Shown here piece after piece: positions 49,934 through 58,931 of a stretch of 64,000 bases of DNA. Numbering within the stretch: the first letter of the stretch is position 1; each line of letters starts with the position of its first letter. The position numbers and the translations under genes are program-made. A model generated the notes under the pieces. It saw only the letters and a program-made list of their open reading frames with translations, was not told the DNA's origin and searched no databases. This stretch comes from JAJTHJ01 sp046316025 (GTDB lineage Bacteria > Pseudomonadota > Gammaproteobacteria > Burkholderiales > Burkholderiaceae_F). Location: NCBI GenBank assembly GCA_046316025.1, contig JBKCXU010000159.1, forward strand, positions 35,522 to 99,521, read 5' to 3'.

Positions 49934-50713
49934 TCAATGCCCGTGCAGCAACTCCGTCATCGCCACCGCCAGCGCCACGCCGAGCAGCACCAGTCCTACC
50001 TCCGGCAACGTGCGCCGCAGCGACGTGCGCCGCATCATCTCCGGCAGCAGGTCCGAAAGCGCGATGTAGATGAAGCTCGCCGCGGCCAGCGCCAGCGCGT
50101 ACGGCAGCGCGCCCTGCACCTGGTCGAGCAGGAAGTAGCCGACCACCCCGCCCAGCACGGCGCTGGCGCCTGACAACAGGTTGAAGGCAAACGCCCGCCG
50201 CTTGCTGTAGCCGGCGTTGAGCAGGATCATGAAGTCGCCGACCTCGTGCGGAATCTCGTGCGCCAGCACCGCCAGCGTGGCGGCGATGCCCAGTTGCACG
50301 TCGGTCAGGAAGGCGGCGGCGATCACCACGCCGTCGGCAAAGTTGTGAAAGGCGTCGCCGACCAGGATCGGCAGGCCGCCGCGGCGCGCCTCGTGCGCGT
50401 CGTGGCCGTGGTGGTGGTGGTGCGCGTCGCCTTCGTGGTGGTGGGTGTGGTGGATCAGCGAGGCTTTTTCGAGGATGAAGAAGCCGAGGATCCCCGCCAG
50501 CAGCGTCCAGCCGATCGCGCCGGCATCGGCGTCGCTGTGGAACGACTCCGGCAGCAGATGGCCGAAGGCGACCGCCAGCAGCAGGCCGGCGGCAATGCAG
50601 ACCATCTTGTCCACCATGCCCGACAACCAGCGGAAGCTCAGCGCCGCGGCGAGCGAGATGCCGACCGCGGTGGCGAGCAGGTTGGCGAGGACGATGTAGC
50701 CGAGGGTTTGCAT
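49934..50713 (-). CDS. ZIP family metal transporter (ZupT-like)
   Basis: The 259-residue protein has eight hydrophobic helices and the two metal-channel motifs GDAFHNFADGVVIAAAF and VLAHEIPHEVGDFMILL. The cytoplasmic loop between helices 3 and 4 is very His-rich (HHTHHHEGDAHHHHHGHDAH), typical of metal-sensing ZIP loops. The family imports Zn2+, Fe2+ or other divalent metals down a gradient. ATG at 50711-50713 begins MQTLGYIVLANLLATAVGIS. It is the first normal-composition gene after the STAND gene; the gap of 120 bases holds nothing recognisable. Confidence 0.88.
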   Translation of the reverse strand: MQTLGYIVLANLLATAVGISLAAALSFRWLSGMVDKMVCIAAGLLLAVAFGHLLPESFHSDADAGAIGWTLLAGILGFFILEKASLIHHTHHHEGDAHHHHHGHDAHEARRGGLPILVGDAFHNFADGVVIAAAFLTDVQLGIAATLAVLAHEIPHEVGDFMILLNAGYSKRRAFAFNLLSGASAVLGGVVGYFLLDQVQGALPYALALAAASFIYIALSDLLPEMMRRTSLRRTLPEVGLVLLGVALAVAMTELLHGH

Positions 50714-50820
50714 GGGTGGCACCACGGAAAAGAAAAGGGGGCGCGGTCGCCCGCACCCCCAGCCATTCATGCGAACAGTCTAGCGAGGCTGTCAAGCCCC
50801 GCAGCGGCGGCCGAAGCCCA

Positions 50821-51711
50821 TCAAAGATTCTTGCCGAACCACGCCAGCAGCCGCTTCCACGCGTCCTCGGCCTGCTCCTTGCGGTAGCTCGGCCGGTAGT
50901 CGGCGTGGAAGGCGTGCGGAGTGTCGGGGTAGAGCACCAGTTCGCTGCGCGTATTGCCGGCGGCCTTGAGTGCCGCCATCATCTTCTCGATGGTGTCGTT
51001 GGGGATGCCGGCGTCCGCCCCGCCGTAGAGCGCCAGGATCGGCTGCTTGATCTGCGCGGCCACGTCCAGCGGGTGCTTGGGTGTCATTTCGTTGGCCTGG
51101 CCGACCACGCGGCCGTACCAGGCGACACCGGTCTTGACCTTGGGGTTGTGCGCCGAATACAGCCACGTGATCCGCCCGCCCCAGCAGAAGCCGGTGATCG
51201 CCAGCCGCGCCGGGTCGCCACCGTTGGCCGCGGCCCAGGCGGCGGTGGCGTCCAGGTCGCTCATCACCTGCGCATCCGGCACCTTGCTGACCAGTTCCTT
51301 CTGCAGCGTCGGGATGTCGGTGTAATTGCTGGCATCCCCCTGCCGCGCGAAGAGCTCCGGCGCGATGCACAGGTAACCGGCCTTGGCCAGCCGCCGACAC
51401 ACGTCCTTGATGTGCTCGTGCACGCCGAAGATCTCCTGCACCACCAGCACGGTGGGAAGGTTGGTCTTGCCGGCGGGCATCGCGCGGTAGGCGGGCATCG
51501 TGCCGTCTTTGGTGGGGATCTTCACTTCGCCGGCGACCAGGCCCTGGGTGTCGGTGACGATCATCGTCTGCGCCGACACCGGCAGCACGGCCGCGGCGAA
51601 GCCGGCGCCGAGTGAGGTCTTGATGAAGCCGCGGCGGTTGACTTCCAGCGGTGGCAGCAGGCTGTCGAATTCCTGCTGCTGGCTGAGGGAAAGAGGCTTG
51701 CCGTCGTTCAT
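50821..51711 (-). CDS. TAT-exported dienelactone hydrolase family protein
   Basis: The 296-residue protein carries a twin-arginine signal (EVNRRGFIKTSLGAGFAAAV), so it should be exported folded to the periplasm. The alpha/beta-hydrolase core has the Cys nucleophile in AITGFCWGGRITWLYSA, the acidic residue in ALYGGADAGIPNDT and the base His in YPDTPHAFHADYR, the carboxymethylenebutenolidase triad. Exported members of this family are usually of unknown substrate. AGGAGAG lies 6 bases before ATG 51709-51711. Location next to the TldD/PmbA pair is divergent and gives no hint about the substrate. Confidence 0.87.
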   Translation of the reverse strand: MNDGKPLSLSQQQEFDSLLPPLEVNRRGFIKTSLGAGFAAAVLPVSAQTMIVTDTQGLVAGEVKIPTKDGTMPAYRAMPAGKTNLPTVLVVQEIFGVHEHIKDVCRRLAKAGYLCIAPELFARQGDASNYTDIPTLQKELVSKVPDAQVMSDLDATAAWAAANGGDPARLAITGFCWGGRITWLYSAHNPKVKTGVAWYGRVVGQANEMTPKHPLDVAAQIKQPILALYGGADAGIPNDTIEKMMAALKAAGNTRSELVLYPDTPHAFHADYRPSYRKEQAEDAWKRLLAWFGKNL

Positions 51712-51805
51712 ATTGACTCTCCTTTGAGTGTTTCGGGACGCGCGCGCAGTATAGGAGCCGGGTGTTCCGTTAACCTTGCGCGCTTTCCCGCATTCCGGTG
51801 CTGCC

Positions 51806-53269
51806 ATGCCCTTCGATACCGATTCGCTGTCCATCCGCTTCCGTCGTCTTGCACCTGCCGTCGATTACTGCTCGCTGCGCGTGGTGGAGGAGGTCGCCGA
51901 GACGACTTCCGTGCGGCAAAACGTCGCCGAGCCCGGCCGCAGCAGCATCGACCGCGGCGCGATGGTCACCGTGCTCGACGGCGACGGCATCGGCTACGCG
52001 GCCAGCAGCGACCTGTCGGACGCCGGCTTGAGTGCGGCGATTGCCCGCGCCCGCGACTGGGCGCGCGCCAGCCGCAGCCGCAGTGTCTTCGGCGGGCAGG
52101 CGGTGCGCCTGCCGCAGCCCAACGGGCGCTACGCCTCGCCCACCGCGCGGCCCGTGGCGCTGACCAAGGCGCAGCGGATCGACCTGCTGATGGCCGAGAG
52201 CAAGGGCGCCTCGTTCGACCCGCGGATCGTCGATTGGGCGGCGTCGCTATGGACGGTGCAGAGCACGCAACTGCTGGTGACCGCCGACGGTGGTGAGGCG
52301 CTGCACCGCTTCGACTTCACGATCCCGGCGCTGCACGCCACCGCGCACGCCGACGGGCTGACCCAGACCCGCTCCTGGGGCGGACGCTACAACGGCTACT
52401 GCCAGCAGGGCGGCGCGGAGGTGATCGAACGCTCCGGCTTCGTCGGCAGCGGGCGCCGCACGGCCGAAGACGCGCTGCAACTGCTCGCCGCGCCCAATTG
52501 CCCGAGCGGCACGATGGATCTGGTGCTGATGCCCGATCAGATGATGTTGCAGATCCACGAGTCGATCGGCCATCCGCTCGAACTCGATCGCATTTTGGGC
52601 GACGAGCGCAATTACGCCGGCACGAGCTTCGTCACGCTCGACATGTTCGGCAGCTACCGCTATGGCTCGGAGCTGTTGAACGTCACCTACGACCCGACCG
52701 TGGCCGACGAGTTCGCGAGTTTCGCCTGCGATGACGAAGGCACCGCCGCGCGCCGCGAGTACCTGATCCGCGACGGCGTACTGGTGCGGCCGCTCGGTGG
52801 CACGAGTTCGCTGGCGCGCGCGCGCGGCCAGCGGCACGACCTCGAAGGCGTGGCGACCACCCGCGCCTGCGCGTGGAACCGCCCTCCGATCGACCGGATG
52901 TCCAACCTCAACGTCGAGCCGGGCGATGCCACGGTCGAGCAGATGATCGCCGCCACCGAACTCGGCGTGCTGATGAAAACCAACTGCTCGTGGTCGATCG
53001 ACGACTCGCGCAACAAGTTCCAGTTCGGCTGCGAGTGGGGGCAGATGATCCGCAACGGTCGGCTGGCGGAAGTCGTGCGCAACCCCAACTACCGCGGTAT
53101 CAGCGCGACCTTCTGGCGCGCGCTGGCGATGGTCGGCAATCGCGCCACGGTCGAAGTCATGGGCACGCCGTACTGCGGCAAGGGTGAGCCGAATCAGGCG
53201 ATCCGTGTCGGCCACGCCAGCCCGGCGTGCCGGTTTACGGGTGTGGATGTGTTTGGCGCGGCGAAGTAG
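51806..53269 (+). CDS. TldD-like metallopeptidase
   Basis: The 487-residue protein belongs to the TldD/PmbA (U62) family. It has the zinc motif HESIGHPLELDRILGDE near residue 250, followed by SYRYGSELLNVTYDPTVADE and a Gly/Ala-rich C-terminus. TldD forms a heterodimer with TldE/PmbA to trim unfolded or modified peptides, including microcins and the antitoxin CcdA. Sequence details (for example NQAIRVGHASPACRFTGVDV at the end) differ from housekeeping TldD, so this may be a second pair. It lies 8 bases before its partner gene. ATG 51806 gives MPFDTDSLSIRFRRL. Confidence 0.85.
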   Translation: MPFDTDSLSIRFRRLAPAVDYCSLRVVEEVAETTSVRQNVAEPGRSSIDRGAMVTVLDGDGIGYAASSDLSDAGLSAAIARARDWARASRSRSVFGGQAVRLPQPNGRYASPTARPVALTKAQRIDLLMAESKGASFDPRIVDWAASLWTVQSTQLLVTADGGEALHRFDFTIPALHATAHADGLTQTRSWGGRYNGYCQQGGAEVIERSGFVGSGRRTAEDALQLLAAPNCPSGTMDLVLMPDQMMLQIHESIGHPLELDRILGDERNYAGTSFVTLDMFGSYRYGSELLNVTYDPTVADEFASFACDDEGTAARREYLIRDGVLVRPLGGTSSLARARGQRHDLEGVATTRACAWNRPPIDRMSNLNVEPGDATVEQMIAATELGVLMKTNCSWSIDDSRNKFQFGCEWGQMIRNGRLAEVVRNPNYRGISATFWRALAMVGNRATVEVMGTPYCGKGEPNQAIRVGHASPACRFTGVDVFGAAK

Positions 53270-53277
53270 GGGCGGCG

Positions 53278-54600
53278 ATGCAAGAACTCTTTCACTCCAT
53301 AACCGACCACGCCAACGCCCAATTGCGCGGCGCCGAGGTGCTGCTCGCCAACTTTGCTGGCGAGGACACCGACTTCGTGCGCTTCAACCACGCGCGGGTG
53401 CGCCAGGCGATGACCATCCGCCAGGCGGTGCTCGACCTGACGCTGATCGACGGCCAGCGCCGCGACAACTGCACGCTGACGCTTGCCGGCGACCCGGACC
53501 TCGACCGCGCGTCGGTGAGCGAAGCGATTGGGCGGATGCGCGAGTCGCTGCCCACGCTGCCGGAAGATCCGTATCTGCTCTACTGCACCGAGCCGCTGCA
53601 CTCGACGCGCGAGGATCACGGCGCTCTGCCGTCGGCGGACGAGGCGATCGGTGCGGTGACCGCAGCGGCCGGCGATCTCGATCTGGTCGGCATCCTCGCC
53701 AGCGGGCCGATTTATCGCGGCTTTGCCTCCTCGCTCGGCGCGCGCCACTGGCACGCGGTGGAGAGCTTCCTCTTCGACTGGTCGCTTTACCATGCGGCGG
53801 ACAAGGCGGTAAAGAGCGCCTGGGGCGGCAGCCGCTGGGACGCGGCGGAGCTTGCCCGCCGGATCGACACTGCGCGCACGCAACTGGCGATCCTCGCGCG
53901 GCCGGCGCGCACGATTGCCCCCGGCGAGTACCGCGCCTTTCTGACACCCGCGGCGCTGGACGAACTGATGTGGATGCTCAACTGGGCCGGCGTGTCGGCG
54001 AAAGCGCAGCGCACCAAGCAAAGCTGCCTGCAAAAATTGGCGGACGGCGAGGAGAGCTTGTCTGCGCTCGTCACGCTGACCGAAGACATCGGCCGCGGCG
54101 TGGCTCCCGCGTTCGATGCAATGGGCTTTGCGCGCCCGGCGCAGGTCGAGCTGATCCGCGCCGGGCAGCACGCGGGTAGCCTCGTCAACGCGCGCACCGC
54201 GGCCGAGTACGGAATTGCCGCCAACGGCGCCGACGAAGACGAGAGCATGCAGTCCATGGCGCTCGCCGGCGGCACGCTGGCCGAGGCCGACGTGCTGGCG
54301 CGGCTGGACACCGGGCTCTACATCGGCAACCTGCACTACCTGAACTTCTCCGACCGCCCCAACGGCCGCGTCACCGGCATGACGCGCTTTGCCACCTTCT
54401 GGGTCGAGCGCGGCGAGATCGTGGCGCCCGTGAACGTGATGCGCTGGGACGACACGCTGTACCGGATGCTCGGCACGCAACTGGAAGCGCTGACCGCGCA
54501 GCCCGAGTGGATCGCCAGCAACCTGACCTACGGCCAACGCTCGGTGCAGACGAGCCGGGTGCCGGGGGCGTTGCTGGCGGGGATGGCGTTCACCCTGTAG
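53278..54600 (+). CDS. PmbA/TldE-like partner protein
   Basis: The 440-residue protein shares the TldD/PmbA fold but has no HExxH zinc motif, as expected for the non-catalytic TldE/PmbA partner. Conserved parts include NHARVRQAMTIRQAVLDLTL in the N-terminal domain, and GLYIGNLHYLNFSDRPNGRV plus ATFWVERGEIVAPVNVMRWD in the C-terminal half. It closes the active-site tunnel of TldD in known complexes. ATG 53278 has GGGGCGG before it. The last 11 bases overlap the convergent thpR gene. Confidence 0.83.
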   Translation: MQELFHSITDHANAQLRGAEVLLANFAGEDTDFVRFNHARVRQAMTIRQAVLDLTLIDGQRRDNCTLTLAGDPDLDRASVSEAIGRMRESLPTLPEDPYLLYCTEPLHSTREDHGALPSADEAIGAVTAAAGDLDLVGILASGPIYRGFASSLGARHWHAVESFLFDWSLYHAADKAVKSAWGGSRWDAAELARRIDTARTQLAILARPARTIAPGEYRAFLTPAALDELMWMLNWAGVSAKAQRTKQSCLQKLADGEESLSALVTLTEDIGRGVAPAFDAMGFARPAQVELIRAGQHAGSLVNARTAAEYGIAANGADEDESMQSMALAGGTLAEADVLARLDTGLYIGNLHYLNFSDRPNGRVTGMTRFATFWVERGEIVAPVNVMRWDDTLYRMLGTQLEALTAQPEWIASNLTYGQRSVQTSRVPGALLAGMAFTL

Positions 54601-55111
54601 GCGGCGCGACCTCGACGTAGCGCAGCCGGCCGGCCTCGGTTGCGGATCGCAACAACACCGGCCGCGCCGCGTGCCACAACGGCGGTGGCGCGATCGGCTG
54701 CGCTGCTTTGCTTGCCTGGGCGCGTGGCAAGTCGCGCAGCAGCGTGACGTGCGCGGCGAAGAGCTTGCGGTCGTAGCGGATCGCGAGGGCATCGAGCGTG
54801 GCGCGCACCTGCGCGGCCAGTGCGTCCAAGGGTTCGGACCGCGGCCCGCCCGCCCACAGCACCTGCGCACGGGCGAATGCACCGACACGGTCGAGCGTCC
54901 AGTCCAACGGCGTGCAGTCGATGCGCGCGACCGCCTGCGCGACCGCACGGGCCTGCGGGTCGTCCAATTCGCCGATGAACGCCAGGGTCAGATGCAGGTT
55001 CTCGGCAAGCATCGGCCGCGCCTGCGGGAAGCGCGCCTGCTGCTCTGCCGTCAGCGCGGCCAGCCGTGCTCGCGTGGCGGGGTCGGGCCACAGCGCGACA
55101 AAGCAACGCAT
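54590..55111 (-). CDS. thpR: RNA 2',3'-cyclic phosphodiesterase (ThpR/LigT)
   Basis: The 173-residue protein has the two His-x-Thr/Ser motifs of the 2H phosphoesterase family: NLHLTLAFIGELD near residue 40 and AAHVTLLRDLP near residue 122. It opens MRCFVALWPDPATRARLAAL. ThpR hydrolyses 2',3'-cyclic ends of RNA and can ligate tRNA halves in vitro. Length equals that of E. coli ThpR (176). Confidence 0.9.
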   Translation of the reverse strand: MRCFVALWPDPATRARLAALTAEQQARFPQARPMLAENLHLTLAFIGELDDPQARAVAQAVARIDCTPLDWTLDRVGAFARAQVLWAGGPRSEPLDALAAQVRATLDALAIRYDRKLFAAHVTLLRDLPRAQASKAAQPIAPPPLWHAARPVLLRSATEAGRLRYVEVAPPTG

Positions 55112-55124
55112 CGCGCGCGACGAA

Positions 55125-56156
55125 TCACTGCGCCGGGTTGGTGAACTCGTCGTGGATCGCTTCGATCACCGCCACCACCTCGGGCGCCAGCGTCACGTCG
55201 AAGGCGTCGATGTCCTCGCGCAGCTGGTCGAGCGTGGTCGCGCCGATGATCGTGCTGGCGACAAACCAGCGCGACGCGCACCAGGCCAGCGCCAGCGTGG
55301 CCGGCGTCATGCCGTGTGCGCGGGCGAGTGCGGCGTAGCGGCCGGCGGCTTCGATTACCCGCGGCCGCATGTAGCGCGGGCTCCAGGTCGGCGGGAAGAG
55401 CGTGAGGCGCCCGTGCGCCTGCGGATCGTCGTTGTACTTGCCGGTGAGGCGCCCGAAGGCGAGCGGACTGTAGGCAAGCAGCCCCACCTGCTCGCGGAAG
55501 CAGGCCTCGGTCAAGCCCTGCTCGAACTCGCGGTTGACCAGGTTGAGCGCGTTCTGGATCGAGACGATCCGCGGCAGCCCGTGTTCGCGCGCCAGCCGGG
55601 TGAACTCGCACACGCCCCAGGCCGACTCGTTGGACACGCCGATCTCGCGCAGCTTGCCCTCGCGTTGCAACTGCGCCAGCACCTCCAGTTGTTCGCGGAT
55701 GGGCAGCGACTCGCGCTCGCGCGTCGGGTCGTAGCCGCGCTGGCCGAAGATCGGCGCATTGCGCGCCGGCCAGTGGATTTGGTAGAGATCGACGTAATCG
55801 GTGCGCAGGCGCTTGAGGCTAGCTTCGAGCGCGGTGCGGATGCCGGCGGCGGTGAAGCTGCCGTCGCGGATCCACTCCATCCGCCCCGGCCCGGCGACCT
55901 TGGTCGCCAGCACGACCTTGTCGCGCGGTTGGCGCGCGAGCCAGTTGCCGATGATCGTTTCGGTGCGCGAGTAGGTCTGCGCGTTCGGCGGCACCGGGTA
56001 CATCTCCGCGGTGTCGATGAAGGTCACGCCGCGTTCCAGCGCGTAGTCCAGTTGCGCATGCGCTTGGGTTTCGGTGTTTTGCTGGCCGAAGGTCATCGTG
56101 CCAAGGCAGACGGCGCCGACACGCAGTGCGGAGGTGCCGAGGGGGGCGGCTTTCAT
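55125..56156 (-). CDS. Aldo/keto reductase, Tas-like
   Basis: The 343-residue NADP(H)-dependent reductase has the TIM-barrel tetrad: Asp in FIDTAEMY, Tyr in the same segment (MYPVPPNAQTY), Lys in VVLATKVAGPGR and His in LYQIHWPARN. The segment EMYPVPPNAQTYSRTETIIG is typical of E. coli Tas. The substrate is unknown. ATG at 56154-56156 gives MKAAPLGTSALRVGAVCLGT. Confidence 0.88.
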   Translation of the reverse strand: MKAAPLGTSALRVGAVCLGTMTFGQQNTETQAHAQLDYALERGVTFIDTAEMYPVPPNAQTYSRTETIIGNWLARQPRDKVVLATKVAGPGRMEWIRDGSFTAAGIRTALEASLKRLRTDYVDLYQIHWPARNAPIFGQRGYDPTRERESLPIREQLEVLAQLQREGKLREIGVSNESAWGVCEFTRLAREHGLPRIVSIQNALNLVNREFEQGLTEACFREQVGLLAYSPLAFGRLTGKYNDDPQAHGRLTLFPPTWSPRYMRPRVIEAAGRYAALARAHGMTPATLALAWCASRWFVASTIIGATTLDQLREDIDAFDVTLAPEVVAVIEAIHDEFTNPAQ

Positions 56157-56235
56157 CGAGTCTCCATGGTGTTTCTGCGGCGACAAAGCGGCCGTCGCAG
56201 GTGCTCCTGCATCTGCTGCGCGCCGCTGGCCCGCG

Positions 56236-57345
56236 TCAGCGCGCGCGGGGCCGGGGCCGGGCGCCGGAGCGGCCCGACGATCCGCGCGTCTTGCGCGCTT
56301 GCAAAATGGCCCGTCGGCACTCCCCGACCAGCGCCGGACCTTGGTAGATCAGGCCGGTGTAGATCTGCACCAATGTGGCTCCGGCGCGCAGCTTGTCCAC
56401 CGCGTCCGCGCCGCTCATGATGCCGCCCACGCCGATGATGGGCAGCGCGCCCTTCAGATGCTGCGCCAGCAGCCCGACCACCTGTGTCGACCGCTCGGCC
56501 AGCGGCGCACCGGACAGGCCTCCCCGCTCGTCGGCGTGCGGCAGGCCCGCCACCTGCTCGCGCGCCAGGGTGGTATTGGTGGCGATCACGGCGTCCATCC
56601 CGTGCGCCACCAGTGCGTCGGCGATCCGTGGCAGTTCGTCGTCGCGCAGGTCGGGCGCGATCTTCACCGCGATGGGCACCTGCTTGCCGTGCCTGTCCGT
56701 GAGCCGGGCCCGCTCCTCGCGCAGGCCGGCGAGCAGGCGGTCGAGTTCGCCGCCGCCTTGCAGCGCCCGCAAGTCCTTGGTGTTGGGCGAGGAGATGTTC
56801 ACCGCCACGTAGGCGAGCCGCGCTGCCGCCAGCGGGTAGACCCGCCGCAAACAGACCCGGTAGTCGTCCAGGGCCTGCTCGATCGGCGTGGCGGCATTCT
56901 TGCCGATGTTCAGTCCCAGCACGCCGCCGCCGGCAGAGAAGGTTTGACTCGCCGCCACGCTGGCGACGAACCGCTCCACGCCGGCGTTGTTGAAACCCAT
57001 CCGGTTGATGACCGCGCGCGCCGGCGGCAGGCGGAACACGCGCGGCTGCGGGTTGCCCGGCTGCGGGCGTGGTGTGACCGTCCCCGCCTCGATGAAACCG
57101 AAGCCCAGGTCGCCGAGCGCGTCGATGTAGTCGCCGCTCTTGTCCAACCCGGCGGCCAGGCCGACGGGGTTGGGGAAGGTGAGGCCCATCGCCTGCACCG
57201 GGTCGTCGGCCACGCGCGGGCGCAGGATGCGGGTCAGCCCCAGCGCGTGCGCGCGTGCGAGGTTGCCGAAGGCCAGGTCGTGGGCCGTCTCTGGGCTGAA
57301 CTTGAAGAGCAGCGGGCGGGCGAGGTCGTAGAGCACGGCGGGCAA
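56236..57345 (-). CDS. pyrD: Dihydroorotate dehydrogenase (quinone), class 2
   Basis: The 369-residue membrane-associated flavoprotein oxidises dihydroorotate to orotate with quinone in pyrimidine synthesis. Landmarks are the N-terminal amphipathic helix (LYDLARPLLFKFSPETAHDL), NPVGLAAGLDKSGDYIDALG, FGFIEAGTVTPRPQPGNPQP, NISSPNTKDLRALQ with the catalytic Ser of class 2 enzymes, and LPIIGVGGIMSGADAVDKLR. A basic C-terminal tail of about 20 residues extends beyond E. coli PyrD (336). The start is uncertain: TTG at 57345 is given, but GTG at 57336 fits the E. coli N-terminus equally well. Confidence 0.93.
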   Translation of the reverse strand: MPAVLYDLARPLLFKFSPETAHDLAFGNLARAHALGLTRILRPRVADDPVQAMGLTFPNPVGLAAGLDKSGDYIDALGDLGFGFIEAGTVTPRPQPGNPQPRVFRLPPARAVINRMGFNNAGVERFVASVAASQTFSAGGGVLGLNIGKNAATPIEQALDDYRVCLRRVYPLAAARLAYVAVNISSPNTKDLRALQGGGELDRLLAGLREERARLTDRHGKQVPIAVKIAPDLRDDELPRIADALVAHGMDAVIATNTTLAREQVAGLPHADERGGLSGAPLAERSTQVVGLLAQHLKGALPIIGVGGIMSGADAVDKLRAGATLVQIYTGLIYQGPALVGECRRAILQARKTRGSSGRSGARPRPRAR

Positions 57346-57354
57346 TGGGCGCTG

Positions 57355-58176
57355 TCAGTCTGTGCGGCGGAACACCGGAATCTCTACCGCCGGCGTGTCG
57401 ATGGTCTCGGCTGCCGCCGACCGAGGCGTTTCGAGCAGCGTCCACCGCCCTTGGAGCAGGGCCTCCACCGGCCGGAAGCCGGCCTTGTAGGCCATCTTCG
57501 GGCTTTGCTCGATCCAGTAGCCGAGATACAAATGAGGCAGCCCGAGCAGACGGCATTGCGCGATCTGCCACATTACGTTGTAGGTGCCTAAACAGGCGCC
57601 CGGCAGGTCGGGGTCGTAGAAGGTGTAGACGGAGGACAAGCCGTCGTTCAACACGTCGATGATCGACACCATCCGCAGCACGCCTTGCGCGCCGGGGTCG
57701 TCGGCGGGCGGCGGGTCGCGAAACTCCACCAGCCGCGTGTTGATCTTGCTCTGGAGCAGAAACTGCGAGTATTGCTCGCGGCTGTCGTGATCCATGCCGC
57801 CGCCGGCATGCCGCAGCGACTGGTAGCGCAGGTAGAGGCGATAGTGCTCGTTGTCGAAGGCGAGCGCGGCCACCCGCGTGACCAGCCCCGCATGCCTCGC
57901 CGCGGCGCGGCGCTGGCTGCGGTTGGCGGCGAACTCGCCGACCCGAACCCGCAGCGGCGTGCAGGCACGACAGCCGTCGCAGTGCGGCCGATAAGTGAAG
58001 ATGCCGCTGCGGCGAAAGCCCATGCGCACGAGCTCGCTGTACACGTCGGCGTTGATCAGGTGCGCCGGAGTGGCGACCTGCGAGCGCGCCTGTCGCTGCG
58101 GCAGGTAGCTGCACGGGTAGGGCGCCGTCGCGTAGAACTGCAAGGCGGCAAAGGGCAGTTCTTTCAGGTGCGCCAA
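57355..58176 (-). CDS. bpt: Aspartate/glutamate leucyltransferase (Bpt)
   Basis: The 273-residue protein is of the arginyl/leucyl-tRNA-protein transferase family. It opens with PFAALQFYATAPYPCSYLPQ and has the Cys-rich FTYRPHCDGCRACTPLRV and the C-terminal LYLGYWIEQSPKMAYKAGFR. Bacterial Bpt adds leucine to proteins starting with Asp or Glu, marking them for ClpS/ClpAP. It lies 9 bases after aat and 10 before pyrD on the same strand, so both leucyl-transferases of the N-degron pathway are produced together. Confidence 0.93.
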   Translation of the reverse strand: MAHLKELPFAALQFYATAPYPCSYLPQRQARSQVATPAHLINADVYSELVRMGFRRSGIFTYRPHCDGCRACTPLRVRVGEFAANRSQRRAAARHAGLVTRVAALAFDNEHYRLYLRYQSLRHAGGGMDHDSREQYSQFLLQSKINTRLVEFRDPPPADDPGAQGVLRMVSIIDVLNDGLSSVYTFYDPDLPGACLGTYNVMWQIAQCRLLGLPHLYLGYWIEQSPKMAYKAGFRPVEALLQGRWTLLETPRSAAAETIDTPAVEIPVFRRTD

Positions 58177-58185
58177 GGTTGAGGC

Positions 58186-58911
58186 TCAGTAGGCTTGCAG
58201 CACAGTGGTCAGGTCGGCGTCTTGCCAGCGGCGCCAGTCGATCGGTGCGTTGCGCGCCAGTTGCGCCACCTGCAAGCAGAAATCGCGCCGGGCGATCTTG
58301 CGCGCACCGAGAGACGCCAGGTGCCGCGTGGCTTGCTGGCAGTCTATCAGCGGCACCTCTTCGGCCCGCGCGATTTGCACCAGCGCTGCGAGCGCGGTTT
58401 TCGATGCGTCCGTGGCGCGGCTGAACATCGACTCGCCGAAGAACATCCGCCCGAGCGAAACGCCGTACAGGCCGCCGACCAGATCGTCGCCCGCCCACAC
58501 TTCGACCGAGTGCGCCTGCCCGCGACCATGCAGTTCGGTGTACGCGGCAACCATCGCGTCGGTGATCCAGGTGCTCCCTTCGTCCCTGCGTGGCGCCGCG
58601 CAGGCGCGCATCGTGCGGGTGAAGGCGGCGTCTAGCGTCAGCCGCCATTCGTTGCCGCACGCCACCGCACGCAGCCGCTTGCGCAGCGACCGGCTGACCT
58701 TGAACTCCGCCGGCACCAGCACCATCCGCGGGTCCGGACTCCACCACAGCACCGGCTGGTCGTCCGCGTACCAGGGGAAGATGCCGCGCGAGTAGGCCTG
58801 CAACAGTAGATCGGCGTCCAGCCGGTCGCCGGCGGCGAGCAGACCATTGGGATCGCGCAGGGCTTGACCGACTGGGGGAAAGGCTTGGTCTGCGGATAGC
58901 CAGGGGATCAT
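58186..58911 (-). CDS. aat: Leucyl/phenylalanyl-tRNA-protein transferase
   Basis: The 241-residue enzyme shows the Aat pattern: PNGLLAAGDRLDADLLLQAY, SRGIFPWYADDQPVLWWSPD and HSVEVWAGDDLVGGLYGVSL. Then follow FFGESMFSRATDASKTALAA and PLIDCQQATRHLASLGARKI. It attaches Leu or Phe to N-terminal Lys/Arg, marking proteins for degradation. ATG at 58909-58911 starts MIPWLSADQAFPP, as in relatives. It is followed directly by bpt. Confidence 0.95.
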   Translation of the reverse strand: MIPWLSADQAFPPVGQALRDPNGLLAAGDRLDADLLLQAYSRGIFPWYADDQPVLWWSPDPRMVLVPAEFKVSRSLRKRLRAVACGNEWRLTLDAAFTRTMRACAAPRRDEGSTWITDAMVAAYTELHGRGQAHSVEVWAGDDLVGGLYGVSLGRMFFGESMFSRATDASKTALAALVQIARAEEVPLIDCQQATRHLASLGARKIARRDFCLQVAQLARNAPIDWRRWQDADLTTVLQAY

Positions 58912-58931
58912 TCGCGTAGTGGCGCTCTTGG

